From JALZKA01 sp963725035 (GTDB lineage Bacteria; Actinomycetota; Thermoleophilia; Solirubrobacterales; 70-9), in NCBI GenBank assembly GCA_963725035.1, contig CAVRWX010000018.1, positions 558,001 through 622,000 on the forward strand: DNA of 64,000 nucleotides, written 5' to 3'. The notes under the pieces were generated by a model. That model searched no databases. It saw only the letters and a list, made by a program, of their open reading frames with translations, and had not been told where the DNA came from. Position 1 is the stretch's first letter. Every line of letters starts with the position of its first letter. The translations under genes were made by a program, and so were the position numbers. Shown in pieces: positions 1 through 7,891 of this stretch.

Positions 1-638
1 TCGGAAGTTCGATGCCGTGCCGCTCGCAGAAGAACAAGAATCGGTCCTCGAGCGGGCTTCTGTGTTCTGGCCAACTCCGGCATATGCACCCTCAAGCGCC
101 TCGCGAAGCAGGCGAGACCCTTGGCGCCCGGATTGCGACAGCTCCTCAGATCTGAGAGAGAGTCATGAGGCCGCTCTCTATCCGTGATTGCCAGGGCCCG
201 CCGCAAACCCGCGAAAGAGACGAGCGACGAGGCGTCCAACAGCGTCTGCGCAACAGGTGTCACCGGAAGGTCGCGGTGCCATTCGCGCTCGACCGTGCCG
301 GGGTGGTGAATGAATAGTCCAGGACGAGACCGCCGCGCACCGGGAGCACTCACGTGAATCGTCCGGCTCGCGAACCGCAGGAGGCCCCTCCACCAGGCAG
401 CAGTGATGTGACTGAGCGCCGCACCAGGTCCGGCGAGAAGCAACGCCTCGTGGAACGGTGTGACCTCGGTTTCCCCCATGTGCCCTACCGCGTAGAGCCC
501 ATCGCGGACGCGGTGAAGCCGCCCGTTTCGCTCCCACCGCACAACCCTCGACTTCGAGAGCCCGCAGCGCCGCAGTTGCGCGGTCGTGATTCTCCCGCCC
601 TGCTTCGCCGCAAGCCGCGACACCCTCCTCGTCGACAC
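1..638 (-). CDS. AbiEi-like / DUF559-type protein, partial and frameshifted
   Basis: The reverse strand reads VSRLAAKQGGRITTAQL, then GLYAVGHMGETEVTPFHEALL, then ALSHITAAWWRGLL. This is the N-terminal winged-helix and body of the large actinobacterial family related to AbiEi antitoxins, which normally ends in a DUF559 (Vsr-like nuclease fold) domain. Near 70-85 the frame breaks: the continuation RSPLEDRFLFFCERHGIELP lies one base away and fits the start of the DUF559 domain, so one extra base explains it. The gene runs off the left edge. The GTG at 638 is the best in-frame start, and no ATG is in this frame nearby. Whether it acts as an antitoxin or a nuclease cannot be told. Family membership is fairly secure; function is not. 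Confidence 0.6.
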   Translation of the reverse strand, partial: MSTRRVSRLAAKQGGRITTAQLRRCGLSKSRVVRWERNGRLHRVRDGLYAVGHMGETEVTPFHEALLLAGPGAALSHITAAWWRGLLRFASRTIHVSAPGARRSRPGLFIHHPGTVEREWHRDLPVTPVAQTLLDASSLVSFAGLRRALAITDRERPHDSLSDLRSCRNPGAKGLACFARRLRVHMPELARTQKPARGPILVLLRAARHRTS

Positions 639-750
639 TTGGCGTCCGCATACCGGCGCTGTTTGCAGGCGAGTTGTCCATCGCGCGCGACGCTGCCGCA
701 TCGCCGCGCGCGGGTGTTGCGTGGAGTGTGCGGAAAGCGCTTCGAAAGCC

Positions 751-1398
751 CTACGAACTACCGGCGAGTTCTTGAAGGAACGGGTTCGTGGCGCGCTCCG
801 CGCCGAGCGTTGTCACTCCCATGTGCCCGGGATAGACGCCCGTCTCGTCGGGGAAGCGTTCGAGGAGCTCGCCGATCGAGGCCAGGAGCGTCGGCCAGTC
901 TCCGAATGGCAGGTCCGTCCGCCCGACCGATCCCTGGAAGAGGACGTCGCCTGAGAACAGAACGCGCTCGTCCGGGATCGAGTAGGTGACGTGCCCGGGG
1001 CTGTGCCCTGGGGTGAAGACGACGTCGATCTCGAAGCCGGCCAGCTCCAGATGCTCGCCGCCGGAGACCGTCTCCTCGGCGTCCCAGCTCTCGTAAGGGC
1101 CGAAGCCCTCCCACGGGATGTAGGACATGATGTCCGCGAGGACGCGCGTCTCGAGCTCCGGGCAATAGACGGGAGCGCCCGTCGCCTTCGCCACCGGCGC
1201 GACGGCCCCGATGTGGTCGAAGTGGGTGTGGGTGAGCAGGATCGCCTCGAGCTTCGAGATCCCGAGCTGCTCGAGCGTCGCGAGGATCCGGCCGGCCTCA
1301 TCGCCCGGATCGATGATGAGAGCGGTGTCCGAGTCGTCCTGGCGGAAGATGAACGTGTTCTCGGCCACCTGCCCGACCGTGAGCATGCGAATGTCCAT
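751..1398 (-). CDS. Metallo-beta-lactamase-fold hydrolase (glyoxalase II-like)
   Basis: 215 residues, the usual size for short glyoxalase II-type hydrolases. The metal site is intact: THTHFDHIG near residue 57, GHSPGH near residue 131, the bridging Asp in LFSGDVLF, and the last His in YPGHMG. These ligands bind two metal ions that activate water for thioester or similar hydrolysis. A cytosolic location is expected, as no signal peptide is seen. It starts 7 bases after the upstream membrane-protein gene in the same direction, so the two may be co-transcribed. The true substrate (lactoylglutathione analogue or other thioester) is not determined by sequence. Confidence 0.88.
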   Translation of the reverse strand: MDIRMLTVGQVAENTFIFRQDDSDTALIIDPGDEAGRILATLEQLGISKLEAILLTHTHFDHIGAVAPVAKATGAPVYCPELETRVLADIMSYIPWEGFGPYESWDAEETVSGGEHLELAGFEIDVVFTPGHSPGHVTYSIPDERVLFSGDVLFQGSVGRTDLPFGDWPTLLASIGELLERFPDETGVYPGHMGVTTLGAERATNPFLQELAGSS

Positions 1399-1404
1399 GG
1401 GGAG

Positions 1405-1793
1405 CTAGCGCCTTGGCGCGCGCCCGTTGCCTTGGCGCGCGCGGCCTGGCGAGCCGCCTGGTCCTTCGCCATGCGCCTTCGGTACAGGAACCGCTCGAGG
1501 TAGTAGCCGGCCGGCGTGTAGAGCCCGAGCATGAAGATCGAGAGGACCGCGGAGGCGGCGATGGGCTGGCCGACTACGAACGCCATGAGGACGAACAGGA
1601 TCGCCGACATGATGAGCGAGCGGTTGAAGGCGCTCTGCCAGGTCGGCGCTGCGGTCTTTCGGAGCTCGGCATTTCGCCGGGCCTGCGCTCGCGCCTGGTC
1701 GCGGTTCTGGGGGCGGCTCCTCGACTGCCGGTTGATCGACCCGCCCTGGGTCCCCTTGTGCTTCTTCTTGCGCCTTTTCTTGGTCTGAGCCAC
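1405..1793 (-). CDS. Small basic membrane protein
   Basis: The start, MAQTKKRRKKKHKGTQGG, is strongly basic. It is followed by a short polar stretch and two hydrophobic segments (about SLIMSAILFVLMAFVV and ASAVLSIFMLGLYTP), then YYLERFLYRRRMAKDQ. The frame shown stays open into the following hydrolase gene as a 326-residue frame, but everything after about residue 130 is the shadow of that gene. The neighbouring frame stops at 1405, just before the hydrolase start, so a one-base shift near the C-terminus is likely. A role in membrane or envelope biology is all that can be said. Confidence 0.6.
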
Positions 1794-1816
1794 GCGCCAA
1801 ATCTAGTGGCTTTGGG

Positions 1817-2728
1817 CTAGTCGCCTGCCAGTTCGGCGAGCCGATCCTCGATCACGCCGCGAGCCCGGTCGAAGCCGGGCATGGGGACGTCGCCGGGGAA
1901 ACCGTCGAGTGCTGCCCTGGGCACCAGCCCGACGATCTCTGCGGCGCGGATCTCGCCGGCGTGAGGCTCGGCCAGCTCGCGCGCGTGGGCGACCACCTCG
2001 GCCAGCGGGATCGCGATCGGGTCGTGCACGTTCGTAGAGATCTGTGTGACGTCGTCAGTCAGCGCCAGCGCGATCGCCCGAACGCCCGGGCGGCCGCCCC
2101 CTGACTCACGGAGCGCGGCCGCGACCGCCTTCGCCTGGGCCAGGGTCATACCCTCGAACTCCATGTTGAATGCCGCGAGTGGCGGCCGGGCCGTGACGAG
2201 CGTGGCGCCCGCGGTCGGGTGCGGAGCAGCGGGGCCCATGTCGGGCACGAGCTCGCCGCTCTCCATCCGCGTGGCGAGCGCCGTTGGGCCACCCGAGCGG
2301 AAGTAGGCGCGCTCGCGGCGCTCGGGGAGGGACGCCAACTCCCCGTAGAGGAAGACCGGCACACCCAGCTCGGCGATCTCGCCCGCGGCTTCGAGCGCCT
2401 GGCTGCGCGCTTGCTCGCAAGCGTCGGGGTTGAGATGGATCACGGGAGCGACGTCGAGCGCGCCAATCCGCGGGTGCTCGCCCTCGTGAGACGACAGGTC
2501 GATCGCCGCGATCGCCTCGCGGGCGCCACGCACGAGGGCGTCCGCGGCGCGGCCTTCGTTCGGGGCGAGGCTGAAAACCGTGCGGTTGTGTGTGGCGTCC
2601 GAGTGGCGGTCCAGGACGACCGCGGCCGCTGCAAAGGCACTCTCCAGGCGTTTGATGGTTGCCGCGTCGCGCCCCGCCGAGACGTTGGGAACCGCGAGGA
2701 GCCTCGGCGTTTCGGCAGTCCCGCTCAA
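1817..2728 (-). CDS. Glutamate formimidoyltransferase (FTCD N-terminal type)
   Basis: 303 residues matching the stand-alone formiminotransferase domain: LLAVPNVSAGRD at the N-terminus, the HEGEHPRIGALDVAPVIHL region, and the substrate-site segment AYFRSGGP. The family transfers the formimino group from N-formimino-glutamate to tetrahydrofolate in histidine breakdown. Stand-alone versions in non-histidine operons may act on other folates. The start is TTG at 2728, overlapping the stop of the upstream aminopeptidase-like gene (TTGA), so translation is probably coupled. No cyclodeaminase domain is fused. Family call strong, physiological substrate less certain. Confidence 0.88.
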   Translation of the reverse strand: MSGTAETPRLLAVPNVSAGRDAATIKRLESAFAAAAVVLDRHSDATHNRTVFSLAPNEGRAADALVRGAREAIAAIDLSSHEGEHPRIGALDVAPVIHLNPDACEQARSQALEAAGEIAELGVPVFLYGELASLPERRERAYFRSGGPTALATRMESGELVPDMGPAAPHPTAGATLVTARPPLAAFNMEFEGMTLAQAKAVAAALRESGGGRPGVRAIALALTDDVTQISTNVHDPIAIPLAEVVAHARELAEPHAGEIRAAEIVGLVPRAALDGFPGDVPMPGFDRARGVIEDRLAELAGD

Positions 2729-3676
2729 ACCTGAAGCTCACCGTCCGCGATGAGGGCATGCCCGTCGGCCGCGACGGTCGGCTTCATGACGACGACGTCC
2801 TCGTGGATCGGGACCTGGATCTCGCCGCCGATGCCTGCCGACGCGCCGAAGGCGACGTGACAGGTGCCGAGGATCTTCTCGTCCTCGATCAGGTTGCCGG
2901 TAAGGGTCGCGCACTCGTTGGTGCCGATCCCGAGCTCGGCCAGGAAGGTGCCTCCCTCCCCCGCTCCCCGCAGGATCTCGAGGAAGCGCTCTCCGGTCTC
3001 GCCTGAGGCATCGGTGAGTGACCCGCCCTCAACCGTGAGCGTTGAGGGCTCCGGCCCGATGCCGAGCGAGCCCATCGTCCCGTCGACCACGAGCGTCCCA
3101 TCGCCGGCGTCGTGCCGAGGCGAGATGAACCCCTCGCCGCAGGGCAGGTTGCCAAAGGCGCCCGCAGCTGACAGGTCCCCGTCGTCCGAGATCGCGGTGC
3201 GCCCTTCGAGGCTCAACCGCAGGTCGCTGCCGTTTGGGCAGGTGATCCTGACCTCGTCTCGCCTCGGTGAGGATCTTCGCCACCGCCTGGCCGCGGCGTT
3301 TGAGCTCCGCCGTGTCGGCGAGCATCACGCGGCCCAGGATGTCCTCAGTGACGTGCGGCAGGGTTCCGATGCGGGCGCCTGCCTCGCACGCCTCCCGCCG
3401 CGCGGCGGTGTGAGAGAGCGACTGCATCGTCGGGCAAAGGACCACGTCGGACGCCTTCATGGCGGCGGCAATTGCGGCAGGCGGCTCGGTGCCGTGCGTG
3501 GCCCGCTCGGCCATCATCGCGAGCATCGCATCGGCGCCCGCTCGCCCGGCGGCGCCCCGCAAGCGCTCCCCGAGCCCGAGCGTCGACGGGTTGCAGACAA
3601 CCAGCACTTGCTCGCCCTCGCGGACTGCCAGGCAGTCACGGATGACCGCTTCCACCGCTCGATCGAGATCAGTCAT
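2725..3676 (-). CDS. M29/NicX-like aminopeptidase, one frameshift
   Basis: Two consecutive frames make one protein of about 316 residues. The N-terminal part starts MTDLDRAVEAVIRDCL and includes VVLCPTMQSLSHTAARR. The C-terminal part includes GNLPCGEGFISPRHDA and GNLIEDEKILGTCHVAFG, typical of the metal-binding half of leucyl aminopeptidases of the M29 / 2,5-dihydroxypyridine dioxygenase-like family. The frames join near 3270, where KILTEA must continue as DEVRITCPNG one base over. The ATG at 3676 is preferred to the one at 3697 because family members begin about there. It overlaps the formimidoyltransferase gene downstream. Peptidase activity is inferred from family. Confidence 0.72.
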
Positions 3677-3744
3677 GTGTTGAGCGTATGGTCCCACCCG
3701 TCAGCGTCGCCCGAAAGGAACATGATGGAGGTAGCCGAGCTCGG

Positions 3745-4095
3745 TCAGGTCTGGACGAAGACCTGACCGTCGCGCTCGACGACCTTCGCGGTGCCAAGCG
3801 GCACGACCTTGGTCAAGCCCTTGAACACTGATCCGAGGCCCGGGACGCGCTCGAAACCGCCCTGCGGCCCGACCTTCATCCGGCCACTCGCAGGGTCGTA
3901 CGCGGCGCGATGCCAGGGGCAGACCAGGCAGCCGTCGCCGTCGATCGATCCCTTCGCCAGGTCGGCGCGTAGATGGCGGCAGCGTCGCGAGACCGCGTAG
4001 CGGCGACCGTCAACGTTGAGCACCGCCCAGTCGCCGACGCCGCGAACGCTGCCGGGCCCCAATTCGTCCACCTTTCCGACCAGTTCCTCGCCCAT
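3745..4095 (-). CDS. Rieske [2Fe-2S] protein
   Basis: 116 residues comprising essentially one Rieske domain. The two cluster-binding boxes are CRHLRADLAKG (C-x-H) near residue 39 and CLVCPWHRAAYD (C-x2-H) near residue 57, with a following GRMKVGP turn. No transmembrane segment or Tat signal is visible, so this is a soluble ferredoxin-like electron carrier of the kind used with oxygenases or nitrite reductase small subunits. It stands alone between the aminopeptidase-like gene and a divergent SnoaL-like gene, so its redox partner is not identified here. Confidence 0.85.
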   Translation of the reverse strand: MGEELVGKVDELGPGSVRGVGDWAVLNVDGRRYAVSRRCRHLRADLAKGSIDGDGCLVCPWHRAAYDPASGRMKVGPQGGFERVPGLGSVFKGLTKVVPLGTAKVVERDGQVFVQT

Positions 4096-4143
4096 CGCCG
4101 AAGGCTATCTGACCTTCCGCTGAGGCCAGGTACTGTGCGGGCG

Positions 4144-4548
4144 ATGTCTGAGGAGAACGTGGAGGTCGTGCGGCGGTGGTGGGACGGCTTCAATGCGACC
4201 GGCATGCCACCGCTCAGCCTCTGCGACGAGCGGATCGAAATCAGAAACCCTCCCGACTTCCCGGTGCGAGGTTCCTTCCATGGCCACGAGGGCGTGCGGG
4301 AGTGGCGTGATCAAACATTCGAGGTGATCGACAATGCTGTCGTCGAGGCCGAGGAGATCATCGACGTAGCGGACGACGGTCAGACCGTTCTCATGCTCCT
4401 TCGATCCCGGGGCACCGCCCCCCACATGGGTATCGAGATCGACTTTCCGTGGGCTGCGATCTGGACGATCCGAGAGGGGAAGCTCCTCTTCGCACAGGGA
4501 TACCTGGACAGGGACGAGGCCCTGGAAGCCGCCGGGTTATCGAAGTAG
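4144..4548 (+). CDS. SnoaL-like / NTF2-superfamily protein
   Basis: 134 residues beginning MSEENVEVVRRWWDGFN, the usual opening of the abundant actinobacterial NTF2-like proteins. It continues FRGxHEGVREWRD-like (here FHGHEGVREWRDQTFEVID) and ends DRDEALEAAGLSK. The fold is a small cone-shaped alpha+beta barrel that binds small hydrophobic ligands; catalytic function varies or is absent. The ATG at 4144 is chosen because the family starts there, although the frame is open further upstream. A paralogue with the same ending (ALEAAGLSE) lies at 9137-9538. Confidence 0.82.
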   Translation: MSEENVEVVRRWWDGFNATGMPPLSLCDERIEIRNPPDFPVRGSFHGHEGVREWRDQTFEVIDNAVVEAEEIIDVADDGQTVLMLLRSRGTAPHMGIEIDFPWAAIWTIREGKLLFAQGYLDRDEALEAAGLSK

Positions 4549-4707
4549 TAACGCTCAGCCGGGCGTGAGGCCGACGGTCGGTGCGGCGGAGGAGGCGCTT
4601 GGCCTCCAACTGCCCCCTTCTGGTGGATCCGCACCGCGAGTAGCGCGAATTGGCTCCAGTCACATGGCGCGCGACCGCCAAACGCCTCCTCTACGATCGA
4701 TGCCCCC

Positions 4708-4781
4708 GCCGGAGTAGCTCAGCTGGTTAGAGCAGCGGAATCATAATCCGCGTGTCGGGGGTTCAAGTCCCTCCTCCGGCA
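4708..4781 (+). tRNA. tRNA with anticodon CAT (Met, or Ile if lysidine-modified)
   Basis: The acceptor stem GCCGGAG pairs with CTCCGGC, the D arm is AGCTCAGCTGGTTAGAGC, and the anticodon stem GCGGA/TCCGC closes the loop ATCATAA with CAT at 34-36. The T arm is GGGGGTTCAAGTCCCTC, with discriminator A. CCA is not encoded. The loop reads like elongator Met; tRNA-Ile2 also carries CAT, and sequence alone does not exclude it. The last 21 bases recur at 8349-8369, marking this gene as a probable integration site. Confidence 0.93.
4761..4781 (+). repeat. attL-like copy: tRNA 3' end
   Basis: The T-arm to 3'-end portion of the tRNA, from gttcaag to ctccggca, is identical over 21 bases to 8349-8369. 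Upstream of the repeat the two sites differ (tRNA variable loop versus unrelated sequence), as expected for att sites. Confidence 0.6.
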
Positions 4782-4790
4782 TCCGACACC

Positions 4791-4805
4791 GCCCCAAGGT
4801 GGGGC
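4791..4805 (+). terminator. Hairpin after tRNA
   Basis: gcccc-aaggt-ggggc forms a 5-bp GC stem 9 bases after the tRNA, followed by cttcg without a T run. It could end the tRNA transcript, but it is weak. If the island reading is right, this hairpin arrived with the island. Confidence 0.35.
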
Positions 4806-5127
4806 CTTCGCCTGATAGGAACCCTACGTGAGCACCTTCTGCCTCGTCCCCAGGCGCCCGGCACGGAGCCTGGAGCCTGTCGGCGCCGGCCCAAGAGCTG
4901 GAGCCGCTCGGGCACTCGGCCGTCGCCGTCGAGCTTGAGTCCGATCGGCCTGACGAGCGGGCCGGACGGTTCGGCTCGCTTGCCTGTCCGGTCGGCTGCG
5001 GGTAGCTTTCCCAAGTATTCGGAAGTTCGAATGGCCTTGGAGGCGGCTACGCCGCCGGCTGTCGTGGCGAGCTGTCGCGGCGGAGTTCTCGTGGGCGCGA
5101 GTCGCCAGCGCGCTCCTCATTGCGCTC
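4806..5127. other. Stretch without an assigned start codon
   Basis: No complete gene is evident before the next membrane protein. The plus frame that encodes that protein is open from the stop at 4951-4953 onward and reads FEWPWRRLRRRLSWRAVAAE and then a hydrophobic run from 5101. It contains no ATG, GTG or TTG before 5128. The real gene may start in here from a CTG (4984 or 4996) or through a frameshift. Confidence 0.35.
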
Positions 5128-5394
5128 TTGCTGGCCAGCGTAGGCTACGGCGCGTACCTCCTCGGTAGGCCTGACGTCGATCAAGAGGCGCTTCGCGCTG
5201 CCGCGATCGCCGAGGGGCGCAAAGCGGGTGCCCAGAAGGGTGCCAAGCAGGGGTACGAGCAGGGCTATGGGGCGGCGCGCGACCGCATCTACGTCCCTAC
5301 GTACGCTGCCGCGTACAGGGAGGCATACGCGAGCGAGTTCGAGCGCGCCGACCTCGATTCGCCCCAGCGGATTCAGGTGCCGGACCCGCGATGA
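5128..5394 (+). CDS. Single-pass membrane protein with Gly/Ala-spaced repeat tail (A)
   Basis: The frame gives a hydrophobic segment encoded at about 5101-5160 (VASALLIALLLASVGYGAYL), then a soluble tail rich in regularly spaced Gly and Ala (AEGRKAGAQKGAKQGYEQGY) and ending IQVPDPR. The only standard start, TTG at 5128, falls inside the hydrophobic segment. The true N-terminus is therefore probably upstream, by non-ATG initiation or after a frameshift. It overlaps the next gene by four bases (ATGA), so the two are coupled, and both share the design of one N-terminal membrane segment plus a G/A-x3 repeat tail. I do not recognise the family. Topology suggests the tail is outside the membrane, but this is not settled. 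Confidence 0.55.
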   Translation: MLASVGYGAYLLGRPDVDQEALRAAAIAEGRKAGAQKGAKQGYEQGYGAARDRIYVPTYAAAYREAYASEFERADLDSPQRIQVPDPR

Positions 5395-5969
5395 GTTTCC
5401 ACTTCCGAGCGACGCAGGGGTGGCCCTCACAGGAGCGCCCCGAGCACGTTGCGCCCGGATGGCGCGCCAGGATCTGGGTGGCACGCCCGACCGTCTCCGT
5501 CGTTGTCGTGGTCTGCGTGGCGGCGATCGAGCTTGCGTTCCTCGGCTACCTAATCGGGACAGGGAGCACGGACGGTACGGAACGAGCGACCGAGATCCAG
5601 CAGTCCTCGTACCAGGAGGCATTCGAGACCGCGCGGCAGGCCGCCTTTGTGCGGAGCGAGGAGCGCGGCAGGACGGCCGGAGAGCGGGCGGCCAGAGCGG
5701 CCTCGGAGAAGGCCGGTGCGGACGCCGGTGCCCGGCAAGGCGCCGCGGCGGTCGAGCGGAGGCAGGCGGCGATCGCGGCGGCCGAGGCAGCAGCGGCCGC
5801 GGCCGCGGCCGCAGCGGCGGAGGCGCGGGCCGAGAGGCGGGCAGCGCGGGCGGCGGCGGCCGCGATACCCGAGCCCGCGCCGATCCCGATTCCGACCCCG
5901 GCTCCGGCGCCCGCTCCGTCGCCCCCACCCTCTGAGCCCTGTGTCGATCCCAGGGGCCATCCGTGCTGA
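5391..5969 (+). CDS. Single-pass membrane protein with Ala-rich coil and Pro-rich tail (B)
   Basis: 192 residues. About 35 polar residues precede a membrane segment (VSVVVVVCVAAIELAFLGYL). Next comes a charged helix with QEAFETARQAAF and repeats like GERAARAASEKAGADAGA, then a long Ala/Glu/Arg helix, then a Pro-rich spacer (IPEPAPIPIPTPAPAPAPSP) and a Cys-bearing end, CVDPRGHPC. It partners the preceding gene by overlap and resemblance, so the pair probably arose by duplication. The Pro-rich spacer and terminal Cys pair suggest a surface stalk with a small disulfide-stabilised tip, which is inference. It lies inside the tRNA-bounded segment. No known family is recognised. Confidence 0.65.
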   Translation: MSFHFRATQGWPSQERPEHVAPGWRARIWVARPTVSVVVVVCVAAIELAFLGYLIGTGSTDGTERATEIQQSSYQEAFETARQAAFVRSEERGRTAGERAARAASEKAGADAGARQGAAAVERRQAAIAAAEAAAAAAAAAAAEARAERRAARAAAAAIPEPAPIPIPTPAPAPAPSPPPSEPCVDPRGHPC

Positions 5970-5970
5970 G

Positions 5971-7623
5971 CTAGCCCGGGAATGTTCCTTCGTTCTCGTC
6001 GGTGAGGACGACCCTCTGGCCCTGCGCCCGCACCACGAACCGATAGGAGATGCGCCCCCTCCGGAGCTCGACCCTTCCGTGTCCTTTCAGGCTGTATCCG
6101 GGGAAGGCCGAGGAGAACCGGCATGAGAACGTGTACCGGCCGCGCCGGGTGCAGCTCCGCTCGAGATTGTCGATCACCCGCTTCGCGAACTTGTGGCGGC
6201 GGAGCGCAGTGGCCACGGTTCGTTCCGCGCGGCCCTGCTCCAGCGGCGGCCTCAGAACCTTGAACCGGAACGTCCGTGGTGGTCCGGGGTTCCCGAGGGT
6301 GTCGTGCGCGGTCACGAGCAACTTGTGCTTGCCGAACTTGAGGCGCCTGTCCGGCGCGAAGCTCGGCCCGCACCCGACGGCCGGCTTGCCGTCGAGCTTG
6401 CAAGTGACGCTGGCCCCCGCCTCAGGCGAGGACACCTGGAAGCTGGGCTTGCGGTCGCCGGTCCTCTTGGGGCCCGTCACCTCGGCCATAGGGCCGACCG
6501 TGTCGACGCTGAAGTCGCGGGTTGCCGAGGCCGTGTTGCCGGCCGGGTCGGTTACGCGCACGCGGAAGGTGTAGGCGCCGTCAGCCAGATTGCTCGGCTG
6601 GTCATGCTGGTTGAGGGAGGTGCAGGGGCCGAAGTTGATCGTGTCTTGGTCGACCGAGCATTCACGGGCATTCTCTGCCGCGGTGGTCCAGCCGAAGCTC
6701 GGGCGCGAATCGTTCGTGGGCCCCGTGGGGCCTAGGGCCGTGAGGGTGACCGTGGGCGGGGTGAGGTCGACGCTGAAGGTGCGGGTGTCGGTCGCGGTGT
6801 TGCCGGCCTCGTCCTCGACCCGGATCCGGAACGTGTAGCTGCCCTCGTCGAGCGGGGTGGCCTGGTCGTATTGCGTCAGGCTCGTGCAGGCCCCGAACGA
6901 GGGTGTGCCCGAGTCGAGCGAGCACTCCCGCAGGCTCTGGTCATCCCCGGCCGCCGTCCAGCTGAAGCTGGGCTGGGGGTCGTTGGTCGGGCCGGTTGGG
7001 CCGCCTGCCCCCAGGGTGACCGTGGGCGGGGTGAGGTCGACGCTGAAGGTGCGGGTGTCGGTCGCGGTGTTGCCGGCCTCGTCCTCGACCCGGATCCGGA
7101 ACGTGTAGCTGCCCTCGTCGAGCGGGGTGGCCTGGTCGTATTGCGTCAGGCTCGTGCAGGCCCCGAACGAGGGTGTGCCCGAGTCGAGCGAGCACTCCCG
7201 CAGGCTCTGGTCATCCCCGGCCGCCGTCCAGCTGAAGCTGGGCTGGGGGTCGTTGGTCGGGCCGGTTGGGCCGCCTGCCCCCAGGGTGACCGTGGGCGGG
7301 GCCGTGTCGACGGTGAAGTCGCGGGTCTCCGTCGTGGTTTCGGGCACATCGTCGGTCGCGCGGACGCGGAACGTCCAATCACCGTCCGCCAGCGGGCCGT
7401 CCGTATGGCTGCTTGCCGTGGTGCAGGGGCCAAAGTCCTCGGTGCCTTGGTCGACCGAGCACTCGACGGCCGTTGCGTTCTCCACCGTGAACCCGAACGT
7501 CGGCGACGATTCGTTAGTGGGCCCGTCCGGGCCGCTGTCGATCGTGACCGTGGGCGCGGCTAGTGCAGGCGCGGAATGCAGGCAGGCAAACAGCGCTGCC
7601 ACGACGGCAACCCGCAGCAGCAT
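5971..7623 (-). CDS. Secreted Ig-like repeat protein
   Basis: About 550 residues. A signal peptide MLLRVAVVAALFACLHSAPA is followed by at least four bacterial Ig-like modules of about 90 residues. Each has the pattern TVTLxxxGPTGPTND, WTxAGDDQSLRECSLD, TYTFRIRVEDEAGNTA, and a Cys pair per module. Two modules are identical. A Pro/Lys-rich module (EVTGPKRTGDRKPSFQV) and a basic C-terminal domain (TCTRRGRYTFSCRFSSAF-like) complete it. The ATG at 7623 is chosen because the signal peptide begins there, though the frame is open far upstream. Such proteins are extracellular or surface adhesion/structural proteins. No sortase motif or membrane anchor is seen, so release or non-covalent attachment is likely. 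Confidence 0.78.
   Translation of the reverse strand: MLLRVAVVAALFACLHSAPALAAPTVTIDSGPDGPTNESSPTFGFTVENATAVECSVDQGTEDFGPCTTASSHTDGPLADGDWTFRVRATDDVPETTTETRDFTVDTAPPTVTLGAGGPTGPTNDPQPSFSWTAAGDDQSLRECSLDSGTPSFGACTSLTQYDQATPLDEGSYTFRIRVEDEAGNTATDTRTFSVDLTPPTVTLGAGGPTGPTNDPQPSFSWTAAGDDQSLRECSLDSGTPSFGACTSLTQYDQATPLDEGSYTFRIRVEDEAGNTATDTRTFSVDLTPPTVTLTALGPTGPTNDSRPSFGWTTAAENARECSVDQDTINFGPCTSLNQHDQPSNLADGAYTFRVRVTDPAGNTASATRDFSVDTVGPMAEVTGPKRTGDRKPSFQVSSPEAGASVTCKLDGKPAVGCGPSFAPDRRLKFGKHKLLVTAHDTLGNPGPPRTFRFKVLRPPLEQGRAERTVATALRRHKFAKRVIDNLERSCTRRGRYTFSCRFSSAFPGYSLKGHGRVELRRGRISYRFVVRAQGQRVVLTDENEGTFPG
6743..7301. repeat. Perfect 270-bp tandem duplication
   Basis: Units 6743-7012 and 7013-7282 are identical base for base, followed by 19 bases of a third start (7283-7301). 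Each unit encodes exactly one 90-residue Ig-like module, so the duplication keeps the frame. Identity at synonymous sites means the event is recent, or the array is kept uniform by recombination. Confidence 0.93.
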
Positions 7624-7776
7624 CCTCGGTGTTCCCACCCCGCGGTTCACACTCAGCACTGTAGTACCGAAAACGCTGTCAACCGGGGTTGAACTCACCT
7701 GGCCGTGGGCAACTGATGGGCAACACGCCACCCACAACCAGCCGCAACTCGCCCAGCGCGGGCATCGGGGAAAGCG

Positions 7777-7795
7777 AACGCCCCAGCGGATCAGG
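7777..7795 (+). repeat. 19-bp repeat, second copy at 8617-8635
   Basis: aacgccccagcggatcagg is identical at both places, and the match extends to 23 bases with one mismatch (agcg/agct before it). One copy is inside and one outside the putative island, 840 bases apart. Confidence 0.8.
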
Positions 7796-7823
7796 GACCG
7801 AGGAACCTTGCGGGAATGCACGG

Positions 7824-7852
7824 TTGCGAGACGGTCTGGGCGACTGTAGACT
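7824..7852 (+). promoter_or_regulatory. Sigma-70-type promoter for the secreted Cys protein
   Basis: TTGCGA at 7824-7829 and TAGACT at 7847-7852 are 17 bases apart, the ideal spacing. They lie about 40 bases upstream of the ATG at 7892, which also has a clear ribosome site (aggaaggg). The position fits a short leader. Confidence 0.5.
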
Positions 7853-7891
7853 CGCGGCACGGGGGTAGCAACTCGATAGGAAGGGATTTGA

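Noticed and set aside
813..1793. A 326-residue frame joining the small membrane protein to sequence over the hydrolase
   Set aside because: After about residue 130 it is Arg/Ser-rich, runs antiphase to a clear metallo-beta-lactamase gene and has no protein-like pattern. Only the first part is real.
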